Source: a virus
DNA: 60,730 nucleotides
Reading direction: 5' to 3' (one strand)
IMG/VR virus record: IMGVR_UViG_3300028844_003505
Coordinates: 1 to 60,730 of that record
Below the pieces are notes generated by a model, which made no database searches, was not told where the DNA came from, and worked only from the letters and a program-made list of their open reading frames with translations. Made by a program: the position numbers and the translations under genes. This document shows positions 16,871 to 24,802 of this stretch, piece after piece. Position 1 is the stretch's first letter. The number at the start of each line of letters is the position of its first letter.

Positions 16871-17059
16871 ATGCCATCATATACATACAAATGTAATAAG
16901 TGTAAAAAAGAAAGTGTACATTACATACCGATCCAAGATAGAAACAAACTATTAAAATGTAAGTGCAAAGGATCATTGAAGCGTCAAGTAGATAGCTTTT
17001 CTTTTATATTGAAAGGTAGTGGGTGGGCCAGAGATGGTTATAGTAATAAAAACCAATAG
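16871..17059 (+). CDS. FmdB-type zinc-ribbon protein
   Basis: 62 residues. It starts MPSYTYKCNKCKK, the typical N-terminus of the FmdB/CxxC zinc-ribbon family, with a second CKC cluster at about 35-37. FmdB proteins are putative regulators of unknown mechanism. It starts two bases after gene 46, so it probably shares that transcript. Confidence 0.7.
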   Translation: MPSYTYKCNKCKKESVHYIPIQDRNKLLKCKCKGSLKRQVDSFSFILKGSGWARDGYSNKNQ

Positions 17060-17062
17060 AAC

Positions 17063-17093
17063 TTGACTTTAGGTAATTTAAATCTTATATAAT
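17063..17093 (+). promoter_or_regulatory. Weak sigma70-like promoter before Hsp20
   Basis: TTGACT and TATAAT, with a long 19-bp spacer (or 17 bp to TATATA). It lies in the only gap upstream of the Hsp20 gene. Confidence 0.5.
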
Positions 17094-17133
17094 ACGGACC
17101 ACAATTACAAACATTATAATAGGAGATAACCGT

Positions 17134-17454
17134 ATGTGGGATTTAGTAAGAGAATATGATAATAGACCAAAATATAAACTAAGAACTAATTATACAGTAC
17201 TTGATAAAGATGGTTCGTATGATATAGAAATAGAAGTGCCGAGATACAAAAATGAAAATTTATCAATTGAAGTAAATCAAAATATTATAGAGGTTGTTGG
17301 GAATATAAATGATGAAGTTGGATTTATTAAAAGATTTCGGTTGACATCTGATATGGACGGTGATAATATAACCAGTAACTTAGCTTATGGAGTGTTAACT
17401 ATAAATATACCATTGAATATTGAAGCAAAACCTAAGCAAATCCAAATAAAATAA
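17134..17454 (+). CDS. Small heat-shock protein (Hsp20/alpha-crystallin)
   Basis: 106 residues, essentially a bare alpha-crystallin domain: 'YDIEIEVPRYKNENLSIEVNQNIIEVVG', then 'FIKRFRLTSDMDGDNITSNLAYGVLTINIPL', which carries the G-x-L-type motif, and a short C-terminal tail. Such proteins hold unfolding proteins in solution. Hsp20 genes are common in T4-like phages of marine hosts. GGAGAT precedes the ATG. Confidence 0.92.
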   Translation: MWDLVREYDNRPKYKLRTNYTVLDKDGSYDIEIEVPRYKNENLSIEVNQNIIEVVGNINDEVGFIKRFRLTSDMDGDNITSNLAYGVLTINIPLNIEAKPKQIQIK

Positions 17455-17458
17455 TATG

Positions 17459-17487
17459 TTGACATTTTGGTAAAAATTTGTTACACT
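17459..17487 (+). promoter_or_regulatory. Sigma70-like promoter before the VWA gene
   Basis: TTGACA, 17-bp spacer, TACACT. The predicted start of transcription near 17494 leaves a leader of about 110 nt that contains the long hairpin at 17508-17577. Confidence 0.8.
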
Positions 17488-17507
17488 ATAGTACAAGATT
17501 ATGAATA

Positions 17508-17577
17508 GATACTACAAACCAGTTCTATACTTTTTAATTTCTCCTTTTTGTATATAAATTAACTGGTTTGTAGTATC
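17508..17577 (+). promoter_or_regulatory. 17-bp perfect hairpin in the leader of the VWA gene
   Basis: GATACTACAAACCAGTT (17508-17524) pairs with 17561-17577 without a mismatch around a 36-nt pyrimidine-rich loop. The loop has CCTTT that could pair with the AAAGG ribosome-binding site at 17591-17595, so control of translation is possible. Confidence 0.65.
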
Positions 17578-17605
17578 GGTTTTGATAATGAAAGGTTTAT
17601 ATATT

Positions 17606-19837
17606 ATGGCAACTAGCTCAAAATCCAGACGAAAAAAACGACTTAATGTTAGAAGAAAAGATGTTAGTACTACAAGTAAAGGTATCTTAGCCAAATTACT
17701 TGCTTCTGAAAATATCGAAATTCAACATCATGCTCACGCTCATACTGCATCTTTCGATGTTGTTAATCGAGTATTGACCCTTCCTGTTTTTAAAAACATG
17801 TCTAAAGAAATGTATGACTGGTTTATCGGTCATGAAGTTGGACATGCTTTATTTACTCCGAACTACTTACCCGAAAATTTTACAGACCCAACGTACAAAG
17901 AATATATTAATGTAGTGGAAGATATTCGAGTTGATAAAAAGATTCAACGAAAATATCCCGGTCTGAAATTTGATTATTCAAAAGGTAAAACCGATTTCTT
18001 GAAAATGCAGGAAAAGCATTTTCAAGATGCTAAGAAAAAAAACAAAAATAAAACTCATGTTGATATGTTGGACGGTATGAAGAAATTTATTGACCGAATC
18101 AATATCAGTTCAAAGGTTCCAGAAAGTCTTTATAAAGTTGACTTCACAAAAGAAGAACAAAAGTGGGTTGATCGAATCAACGATGCTGAATCTTTTAGTG
18201 ATGCTGAAATTATTTCAAAAGAATTGTTTGAGTATTGCCAAGAAGAACTTAGAAAAGAACAAGAAGAGTTGGAACAAGAACAAAATCAGAACCAACAGTC
18301 TTCTAGTAATTCTGGAAATTCTGGGGCTAGTTGTGATATTGGTGATCCATCTGGTAGTGCAAACGACACTACCAAATTAGAAGAAGATGAAAATGAATCT
18401 AAAACAACTTCCGATGAAGAAGAGAAAGAAGAAGAAGAAGAGAAAGAAGAAGATTCTGATGAAAATGAAGATGAAGAAGATTCTGATGAAGATGAAGATG
18501 AAGATTCCGATGAAGTAGAAGAAGATGAAAATGATAGTAGTTCTGGCAATTGCGGTGGAGTTGGGAATGGAACTAATAGTATTGCTCCACAAAGTACAAA
18601 ATATTTTGAAGACCTAAAAGATAAACAGGTTGATTATAATGCAAAGGTACAAATATATACTGAAATTCCTTCGCACAATATTGCAAACTTAATTGTTGGT
18701 CATAAAACTCTACATAATTCTATCTCTACATATTACAAAAATAATAAGAACAACTGTGGACCATTTCTTACTGATGTTAAAAAGAATGTAGAGAATTTTA
18801 AAACCAATAATAAAGCTATTGTAAATTCTTTTTATAAAGAGTTTGAAATGAAAAAAAGAGCGGAACAATACGCTAAAACAAGAGAATCTAAAAGTGGTGT
18901 TATTGATACCAACAAATTATCTTCTTATAAGTTTAAAGATGATATTTTTAGACGTGGTGAAATAGTACCAAATTCTAAAAATCATGGATTGGTTATGTTT
19001 GTTGATTGGTCTGGTTCTATGTCGGATGTTATTGTTTCTGTTATGGAGCAGATTACTATTCTAGTTTTGTTTTGTAGAAAAGCTGGTATCAAGTTTCAAG
19101 TATTAGCTTTTAGTGATTCTTATCATAATCGTAGTTCGAAACCTATGTATAAAAATTGCCAAGCTTCAAATACATATTTGGAATTTGGTGATTTTAAATT
19201 ATTAGAACTTTTTAATTCTAATATGAGTTCCAGAGAATTTTCTACAGCTATGTTTAATTCTAGTGCGGTTGCTATGGCATGTCGATCATATGGACATCAA
19301 CCATCTAATATGGGTTTGGGTGGAACCCCATTAAATAGTTGTATTGTTTCTGCTACTGAATGTATTGAGTTGTTTAAAAAACAAAACAATATCGAGATCA
19401 TTAATACCATTTTTCTAACTGATGGTGCATCTAATTGGGGATATTCAGTAACAAAAAATAAACGTCCTATTACTTTTGATCGGGATCGTGATAAACTTCT
19501 AGTTAAAGGTGTGAATGGTTTTACACCTGTTGATGCATCTGGTGGTAATATGACAGAAAATTTATTAACGAGATTGCAAGGTGAAATTGATACCAATGTT
19601 ATTGGTTTCTTTCTAACCAAAAATTCGAGGTCAAAAGTAAATGATGGATATACTGTCAAGGAAAATAAAGGCGGGTATAATAAATTATTTACAATTAATG
19701 CTAGTAATTTCAGTAGTGGTAGGTTACAATTAACTAAGAAAACTTACGATGACTTGTTACTTGAAATGAAAAAGAACCAAAGAAGTATCAAAGGTCAACG
19801 GGCTTTTGTTAAAAGTTTTATTGAATTGATTGCTTAA
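17606..19837 (+). CDS. CobT-like VWA protein with HEVGH metalloprotease-like motif
   Basis: 743 residues. An N-terminal domain carries GHEVGHALF (near residue 80), a zinc-metalloprotease-like HExxH. A very acidic Glu/Asp/Ser region spans about 240-310, and a C-terminal von Willebrand A domain has the MIDAS motif DWSGSMS (near 467) and 'FLTDGAS'. This order resembles CobT-type partners of CobS/MoxR AAA ATPases, and the next gene is such an ATPase. The start at 17606 follows GAAAGG. The pair probably remodels a metal-dependent target; the substrate is unknown. Confidence 0.8.
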   Translation: MATSSKSRRKKRLNVRRKDVSTTSKGILAKLLASENIEIQHHAHAHTASFDVVNRVLTLPVFKNMSKEMYDWFIGHEVGHALFTPNYLPENFTDPTYKEYINVVEDIRVDKKIQRKYPGLKFDYSKGKTDFLKMQEKHFQDAKKKNKNKTHVDMLDGMKKFIDRINISSKVPESLYKVDFTKEEQKWVDRINDAESFSDAEIISKELFEYCQEELRKEQEELEQEQNQNQQSSSNSGNSGASCDIGDPSGSANDTTKLEEDENESKTTSDEEEKEEEEEKEEDSDENEDEEDSDEDEDEDSDEVEEDENDSSSGNCGGVGNGTNSIAPQSTKYFEDLKDKQVDYNAKVQIYTEIPSHNIANLIVGHKTLHNSISTYYKNNKNNCGPFLTDVKKNVENFKTNNKAIVNSFYKEFEMKKRAEQYAKTRESKSGVIDTNKLSSYKFKDDIFRRGEIVPNSKNHGLVMFVDWSGSMSDVIVSVMEQITILVLFCRKAGIKFQVLAFSDSYHNRSSKPMYKNCQASNTYLEFGDFKLLELFNSNMSSREFSTAMFNSSAVAMACRSYGHQPSNMGLGGTPLNSCIVSATECIELFKKQNNIEIINTIFLTDGASNWGYSVTKNKRPITFDRDRDKLLVKGVNGFTPVDASGGNMTENLLTRLQGEIDTNVIGFFLTKNSRSKVNDGYTVKENKGGYNKLFTINASNFSSGRLQLTKKTYDDLLLEMKKNQRSIKGQRAFVKSFIELIA

Positions 19838-19866
19838 ATTATTAAAGAGAATTGGAGAATTATATT

Positions 19867-21054
19867 ATGGTAAAGAAATCTGCAATAGCTGGATTGAAGC
19901 GAAATAGTACTAAAGAATTTATTGAAAGTGCGGAAACGGAATATGGGAAACGTACTCATGGAATTGAAAAATTATCAAGAGCCGAAATTATTCATATTCG
20001 GGATAAGTACAAATTAGCTCTACCTGCTGGAACATTTTTGAAATGTAGAATTGATCGTGGTGAATTTGATTTGTCTAAACTTAAAGGAGATTATGATATG
20101 GAAAATGAAGAAGTTGTTGAAACCGAAGCGGTATTCTCAAACGCACTTCCCAAAGGGGATTTTCAGAGTGATCTTATCCCGGCAAAAGATAAACAGTATG
20201 TACCTTGGGGAAATTATAAAGATGTAAAAAAGATTGTCGAAAGTAAAGTTTTTGCTCCAGTATTTATCACTGGACTTTCTGGAAATGGTAAAACTTCGAT
20301 GGTAGAGCAAGTGTGTGCTAATACTGGTCGAGAATATATCCGGGTTAACATCACCATTGAAACTGATGAAGATGATCTTATGGGTGGGTTTCGTTTGGTT
20401 AATGGGGAAACTAAATGGTTCGATGGACCAGTTCCAGTTGCTATGGAACGTGGAGCGGTTTTACTTATTGATGAAATCGATCTTGGTGGAAATCGGTTGA
20501 TGTGTTTGCAACCTGTATTGGAAGGTAAACCCATTTACATGAAAAAAGTAAATCGAATGGTTATCCCAAAAGCAGGATTTACTATTGTGGCAACAGCCAA
20601 CACCAAAGGTAAATCTGATGATACCGGAAATTTCATTGGTACTAACGTATTGAATGAAGCATTTTTGGATCGATTTAAATTTACCATGATGCAACATTAC
20701 CCAAACAAGACGATTGAGAAAAACATCTTGACTAAAATCGCCACAAAATTGAAAATGGATAAAACGGTTTCAGATGAATTTATTGCACATCTAATCGTTT
20801 GGGCGCAAGGTACTAGAAATCTTTATCATGATGGTGAGTTGGAAGATGTTATCACCACTCGAAGATTGGTAAACATTCTTGAATCATTTAAGATTTTTGG
20901 AACGAAGAAAAAAGCTATCCAAATGTGTCTTGAACGATTTGACGATCATACCAAACAAGCTTATGTTGATTTTTACAAAAAACTTGACGAAGGTGCTGAT
21001 CCGTTTGATGAAAAAGCTCAATCAGAATCTACTGATACAGATAGTGACGAATAG
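19867..21054 (+). CDS. CobS/MoxR-type AAA+ ATPase
   Basis: 395 residues. Walker A GLSGNGKTS near 138, Walker B 'GAVLLIDEIDLG' near 198, and sensor 1 'FTIVATANT' near 238, the CobS/MoxR clade pattern. Residues 1-75 are a separate charged N-terminal domain, and the C-terminus is acidic. The start at 19867 follows TTGGAGAA. It partners with the upstream CobT-like VWA protein as in CobS-CobT and MoxR-VWA chaperone pairs. CobS-like genes occur in cyanophages, but no cobalamin genes are visible here, so chelation is not implied. Confidence 0.85.
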   Translation: MVKKSAIAGLKRNSTKEFIESAETEYGKRTHGIEKLSRAEIIHIRDKYKLALPAGTFLKCRIDRGEFDLSKLKGDYDMENEEVVETEAVFSNALPKGDFQSDLIPAKDKQYVPWGNYKDVKKIVESKVFAPVFITGLSGNGKTSMVEQVCANTGREYIRVNITIETDEDDLMGGFRLVNGETKWFDGPVPVAMERGAVLLIDEIDLGGNRLMCLQPVLEGKPIYMKKVNRMVIPKAGFTIVATANTKGKSDDTGNFIGTNVLNEAFLDRFKFTMMQHYPNKTIEKNILTKIATKLKMDKTVSDEFIAHLIVWAQGTRNLYHDGELEDVITTRRLVNILESFKIFGTKKKAIQMCLERFDDHTKQAYVDFYKKLDEGADPFDEKAQSESTDTDSDE

Positions 21055-21066
21055 CATGTAGTATTT

Positions 21067-21074
21067 TATAAATA
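21067..21074 (+). promoter_or_regulatory. TATAAATA element before the clamp gene
   Basis: Exact late-promoter sequence six bases before a terminator-like hairpin; its transcript would begin at that hairpin. Confidence 0.5.
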
Positions 21075-21079
21075 TTATG

Positions 21080-21113
21080 AAAACGGTACTTGGTATATCC
21101 AAGTACCGTTTTT
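21080..21113 (+). terminator. Intrinsic terminator between cobS-like and clamp genes
   Basis: Perfect 14-bp stem AAAACGGTACTTGG / CCAAGTACCGTTTT with a 5-nt loop and a T run. It rules out the upstream ATG at 21077 as the clamp start. Confidence 0.85.
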
Positions 21114-21133
21114 GTGTTCTCGATTGGAATAAT

Positions 21134-21829
21134 ATGAAGATAACAGAAAAAACAAAACAACTATTACATAATTTTAGATTAATAAGTAATTCTATTGTAT
21201 TTACACCCGGAAACACAATTTCCATTGTACATAACAATAGAGTTGCATCAGCCGAAGCAACTATTTCTGAAACATTTCCTCAAGAATTTGCAATATCCGA
21301 TCTTAAAAAGTTTCTAGATATTTTAAAAACAGATGTGGAATGTGATGTTGAGTTTCATGATAATCATGTAGAGATAAGACAATCTGATAAAGGGAAATTA
21401 TTGAGTACAACGAATGTTATATATGCAAACAAAAATTTCATCCAACACAAAACTGGTGTTAGTGTTCCGACCAATGATTTAGTAACAGTTAAATTATCTG
21501 CATCTAATATAAAAGAGATATACCGAATTAGTAATGTATTGATGTTAGAAGACATGCTTATCACTGGTGATGAAAAAAATATCACATTGAAGTTGGTAAA
21601 TAAAAGTGTAAAGGGGTTGAATGATTCTTTTGAGTTGGATTTGGGAGAAAATAAATCTGGATATATATTTAGAGTGTATTTTAAAATAATGCACCTTAGA
21701 TTATTGGAGGGGGATTATACATTGCATATTAGAGATACCTTTACTGAATTTGTATTGGATAGCGAACCTGTAAAATATTGGTTGTCAAATGAACAAGATA
21801 GCGTATTTAAGGAAATAGAACATGGATAA
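21134..21829 (+). CDS. 45: Sliding clamp, T4 gp45 family
   Basis: 231 residues (T4 228). The trimeric clamp tethers gp43 to DNA and, in T4, activates late promoters with gp33 and gp55. The start at 21134 (MKITEKTKQLLHNFRLI) lines up with T4 MKLSKDTTALLKNFATI; the reading frame is open upstream, but that part is a terminator hairpin. The fold-typical pattern 'DLKKFLDILKTDVECDVEFHDNHVEI' is present. It overlaps gene 44 by eight bases. Confidence 0.92.
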   Translation: MKITEKTKQLLHNFRLISNSIVFTPGNTISIVHNNRVASAEATISETFPQEFAISDLKKFLDILKTDVECDVEFHDNHVEIRQSDKGKLLSTTNVIYANKNFIQHKTGVSVPTNDLVTVKLSASNIKEIYRISNVLMLEDMLITGDEKNITLKLVNKSVKGLNDSFELDLGENKSGYIFRVYFKIMHLRLLEGDYTLHIRDTFTEFVLDSEPVKYWLSNEQDSVFKEIEHG

Positions 21830-22763
21830 TAAACCCGTTGAAAAGATATGGTTTGAAAAATACAGACCAAAAAAATTAGAAGATTGTATATTACCAAATA
21901 ATTTATATACCGACTTTGATAATATGATCAAGAAAGGTGACTTCCCGCATTTATTATTAACAGGTTCTCCGGGTATCGGAAAGACAACAGTAGCAAAAAT
22001 ATTGGCTACTAGTCTAGGATCAGATTATATTGTTATAAATGCATCAAAGGATAGAAACATTGATACTCTTAGACATGAGATTACCAATTTTGCATCGAGT
22101 GTAAGTTTGAATGGCAAGGAAAAAGTTATCATACTTGATGAAGGTGATTATTTAAATCCACAATCAACACAACCTGCTTTACGTGGGTTGTTAGAACAGT
22201 ATGCTAATAATTGTAGATTTATTTTCACCTGTAATTATAAAAACAAAATCTTAGAAGCATTACATTCCAGAACTTCCATCAAGTCGTTTAAAATTGATAA
22301 AGAAGAACGTGGGAAGATTGCTGTAAAATTTTTAAAGCGGATATGTGATATTCTTGATGCTGAAAATATTGTATATGATAAACAAAGTGTAGCTACACTT
22401 ATATTGAGACATCTTCCAGATTTTAGAAGAGTGTTTAATGAGCTACAAGATTCATGTTCTACGGGCGTGTACATACACAAGATAGATAAAGAATCTAATG
22501 ATGTCCAAGACTTGGTTGTACATTTAAAAGTAAAAGATTTTACGGCTATGAAGACGTGGGTTCATGAAAACATAGACAATGATCCAACTTATTTCTTCAA
22601 TATTTTATATACACATTTATATGATGTTATGAAAAAAGAGTCTATTCCACAAGCGGTAGTAATCATGGCAGATTATCAATATAAATCAGCATTCGTGATA
22701 AATCAGGAAATAAATATGGTTTCTTGCTTGACCGAAATTATGAATGAGTGTCGATTTATTTAA
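21822..22763 (+). CDS. 44: Clamp loader large subunit, T4 gp44
   Basis: 313 residues, AAA+ ATPase that opens gp45 and loads it at primer ends with gp62. Walker A GSPGIGKT at 48-55, Walker B 'VIILDEGD' near 106, and an SRT arginine-finger motif near 149. 'WFEKYRPKKLEDCILP' is the usual clamp-loader N-terminus. It overlaps gene 45. The C-terminal collar domain is present and length matches T4 (319). Confidence 0.97.
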   Translation: MDNKPVEKIWFEKYRPKKLEDCILPNNLYTDFDNMIKKGDFPHLLLTGSPGIGKTTVAKILATSLGSDYIVINASKDRNIDTLRHEITNFASSVSLNGKEKVIILDEGDYLNPQSTQPALRGLLEQYANNCRFIFTCNYKNKILEALHSRTSIKSFKIDKEERGKIAVKFLKRICDILDAENIVYDKQSVATLILRHLPDFRRVFNELQDSCSTGVYIHKIDKESNDVQDLVVHLKVKDFTAMKTWVHENIDNDPTYFFNILYTHLYDVMKKESIPQAVVIMADYQYKSAFVINQEINMVSCLTEIMNECRFI

Positions 22764-22783
22764 TATCTTACGACAGTTTGTTA

Positions 22784-22791
22784 TATAAATA
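22784..22791 (+). promoter_or_regulatory. T4-type late promoter
   Basis: Exact TATAAATA, 38 bases upstream of the next start codon, in the short gap after gene 44. Confidence 0.65.
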
Positions 22792-22821
22792 TTATGTAAC
22801 CCATTTCATATAGGAGAACAT

Positions 22822-23175
22822 ATGTCGGAAGATCAACATAAAAAGAATTTTGATATTGAGCTAAATGATAGTGCAATTATTATCAGAAAAACAGGTCATG
22901 TCGAAGTTATAGCATATAAGCCTAGAGATAATGATGAAATTACTGATAGTGAAGAACTGGCACTTGCATTTACTCTTGTATTGAATAATGCCGAATTATA
23001 TGAAATGGTTATGGAAAATTATGAAAATGTAATGTTGGAAGCAGAATCTGAAAATGAAGATATTGTTGGTAAAGAACTTGAAATAATAATAGAAAATGAA
23101 CAAACAAAAGATCGAGTAGCTTTGCCATTCAATAGAACTGAATATGGAAACTATGGATTTGATAATTTAAATTAA
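22822..23175 (+). CDS. Acidic protein of unknown function between genes 44 and 62
   Basis: 117 residues, acidic. 'SAIIIRKTGHVEVIAYKPRD' and 'SEELALAFTLVLNNAELYEMVMENY' suggest a small alpha/beta protein. I recall similar unnamed proteins beside the clamp-loader genes of T4-like phages of marine hosts. A good TAGGAGAA site and its own late promoter distinguish its expression from that of its neighbours. Confidence 0.6.
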   Translation: MSEDQHKKNFDIELNDSAIIIRKTGHVEVIAYKPRDNDEITDSEELALAFTLVLNNAELYEMVMENYENVMLEAESENEDIVGKELEIIIENEQTKDRVALPFNRTEYGNYGFDNLN

Positions 23176-23183
23176 GGATTTTA

Positions 23184-23585
23184 ATGAACGTATTTGATTT
23201 TGTAAATGATATATCACATGAAAAGAATTATATATTCACAGATGAAGTATCTGGAGATTATAGTATATATTTAGTAAACAAAGCTTTTAGTTATTATGTA
23301 GACACTATATATCTTATAAATGAAATTAATAAGTACCCTTCAATTTCTAAAAAGATGCATTTTGATTATTTGTTTAATACAGTTAGATCAAGAAAGCGAT
23401 TTGCTACATGGAATAAATATGTTGAAAATGAAGATTTAGATTTGATTTCAGAATATTACAATTGCAATATACATAAAGCTAAACAGATTTTAAGATTATT
23501 AACTAAGCAAGACTTAACTGAGATAACAAATTACTTAGATGTTGGTGGTATAAGTAATGTCTCCCCAAATATAGAAAGGTATTAA
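23184..23585 (+). CDS. 62: Clamp loader small subunit, gp62-like
   Basis: 133 residues. 'YLVNKAFSYYVDTIYLINEINKYPSISKKMHFDYLFNTVRSRKRFATWNKY' matches the core of gp62 in marine T4-like phages (N-R/K-A/G-L/F-S-Y-F.D...NEMN...K.Q..FL...R.RKRFAKW.K). It is shorter than T4 gp62 (187). It sits between gene 44 and regA. It has no ATPase motif, as expected for the clamp subunit that braces the gp44 tetramer. Confidence 0.85.
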   Translation: MNVFDFVNDISHEKNYIFTDEVSGDYSIYLVNKAFSYYVDTIYLINEINKYPSISKKMHFDYLFNTVRSRKRFATWNKYVENEDLDLISEYYNCNIHKAKQILRLLTKQDLTEITNYLDVGGISNVSPNIERY

Positions 23586-23589
23586 CAAG

Positions 23590-24015
23590 ATGAATCAAGA
23601 ATTGTTAGATGTGGATTGGGGTGTTGATAACATGCTAGAAGTGCAAATCAAAGAGTACGATGATTTTTCAAAAATACGAGAAACGTTGACTCGAATGGGA
23701 ATTGCTTCTAAACGAAAAGATGAAAAAATTCTTTATCAATCTTGTCATATCCTACATAAAAAACAGAAGTATTACATAGTACATTTTAAAGAATTATTTG
23801 CATTAGACGGTAAGCCGACTAATATTTCTGATAATGATATTGCCAGAAGAAATAGAATCACTGATCTTTTGAATCAATGGAATTTAGTTGAACTCCCACA
23901 CGAAATAGAGGGAGAGTTGGTTCCTGTCAGTGAAATAAAAATAATTCCTTACAAAGAAAAAGAATTTTGGGACTTACAACCAAAATATAATATAGGGAAT
24001 GATAAAAGAGGATAA
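23590..24015 (+). CDS. regA: Translational repressor RegA
   Basis: 141 residues (T4 122). RegA binds start regions of early mRNAs and blocks ribosome access. The conserved core 'IRETLTRMGIASKRKDEKILYQSCHILHKKQKYYIVHFKELFALDG' parallels T4 'VKETLTRMGIANNKDKVLYQSCHILQKKGLYYIVHFKEMLRMDG' almost residue by residue. It is placed between gene 62 and the polymerase as in T4, with the C-terminal 'PKYNIGN' retained. Confidence 0.97.
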   Translation: MNQELLDVDWGVDNMLEVQIKEYDDFSKIRETLTRMGIASKRKDEKILYQSCHILHKKQKYYIVHFKELFALDGKPTNISDNDIARRNRITDLLNQWNLVELPHEIEGELVPVSEIKIIPYKEKEFWDLQPKYNIGNDKRG

Positions 24016-24022
24016 TTACTAA

Positions 24023-24430
24023 ATGAAAAAATATTTTTCTATTGTGATAATATTTTTTACATTATTAGTTTCTACCATTACTTATGCACATCACATTAGT
24101 TCTGAAATTGTATTTCAAACATTACACAAACTTATAAACGATACCGAATTTGAAAATGTAGGAGAGATGCATTGGAAAAATGGTAATGATAGTGGTCGTG
24201 TAGGATTGCATATAGGAATTATAAACAAACAATTAGGTAAGCCTTGTAGGATATTTGAATTAGAACATAATTTAGATGGTCTTGTATATACTGCCGAAGG
24301 TTTGTTATGTTTGGATGAATCTGGTAGTTGGGAATTGGTATCACTTATACCTGATCCAAAAAATCCAAAATTTAAACCATTAGATAAATCGCATTACAAA
24401 GAACAATATGAGGCGAATAAAAATTATTAG
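24023..24430 (+). CDS. Exported protein resembling bacterial surface-antigen C-termini
   Basis: 135 residues with a clear signal peptide (MKKYFSIVIIFFTLLVSTITYA, cut near residue 22). The body with 'MHWKNGNDSGRVGLHIG', 'GKPCRIFEL' and 'AEGLLCLDESGSWELV' resembles the C-terminal part of small surface antigens (RT0821/17-kDa type), in which 'CREF...G.aC...dG.W' recurs. An exported protein inside the replication operon is odd and suggests a gene gained from a host. The role is unknown. Confidence 0.6.
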   Translation: MKKYFSIVIIFFTLLVSTITYAHHISSEIVFQTLHKLINDTEFENVGEMHWKNGNDSGRVGLHIGIINKQLGKPCRIFELEHNLDGLVYTAEGLLCLDESGSWELVSLIPDPKNPKFKPLDKSHYKEQYEANKNY

Positions 24431-24461
24431 TCTTACTTTATAACTTTGATTGAAAGGTATT

Positions 24462-24752
24462 ATGTTAAAAATTCTTAGCTTAGTAAACGGAAATGAAATC
24501 ATGGGGCATGTGACGGAAGTATCAGAAAACCTATTAAAAATAGAAAAGCCATTGATACTGGCTATGAATCCAAAGGAACGGCAAATTATTTTTCTTGATT
24601 TGTTGTTGTATTCGGATGAAAAGGAAATTGAAATTAAACGAGATCATATTGTGTTTATGTCAGAACCCTTAGAGAGTATGAAAGAAAAACACAATGATTT
24701 TTGGGGGCAAGGTTCTGAAATTGTAGTACCAGATTCTACTATCATTTCTTAA
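24462..24752 (+). CDS. Sm-like (LSm-type) small phage protein
   Basis: 96 residues. 'LKILSLVNGNEIMGHVTEVSENLLKIEKPLIL' has the strand-turn pattern of an Sm1 motif, followed by 'LLLYSDEKEIEIKRDHIVFMSEP' as the second half. I recall such proteins next to polymerase genes in marine T4-like phages. RNA binding or ring formation is inferred from the fold pattern only. The start at 24462 follows GAAAGG. Confidence 0.65.
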   Translation: MLKILSLVNGNEIMGHVTEVSENLLKIEKPLILAMNPKERQIIFLDLLLYSDEKEIEIKRDHIVFMSEPLESMKEKHNDFWGQGSEIVVPDSTIIS

Positions 24753-24767
24753 ATATAAAATAATTTC

Positions 24768-24796
24768 TTGTTATTAACAACATATTATGGTACAAT
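24768..24796 (+). promoter_or_regulatory. Sigma70-like promoter immediately before the polymerase gene
   Basis: TTGTTA, 17-bp spacer ending TGG, TACAAT. The -10 ends six bases before the polymerase ATG. Confidence 0.6.
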
Positions 24797-24802
24797 ATTA
24801 TT

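Noticed and set aside
18286-18592. Minus-strand Ser/Phe-rich frames opposite the VWA gene
   Set aside because: Mirror of the acidic GAA/GAT codon tract on the + strand.
21077-21133. Extended N-terminus of the sliding clamp from ATG 21077
   Set aside because: These bases form a perfect terminator hairpin, and T4 gp45 aligns from 21134.
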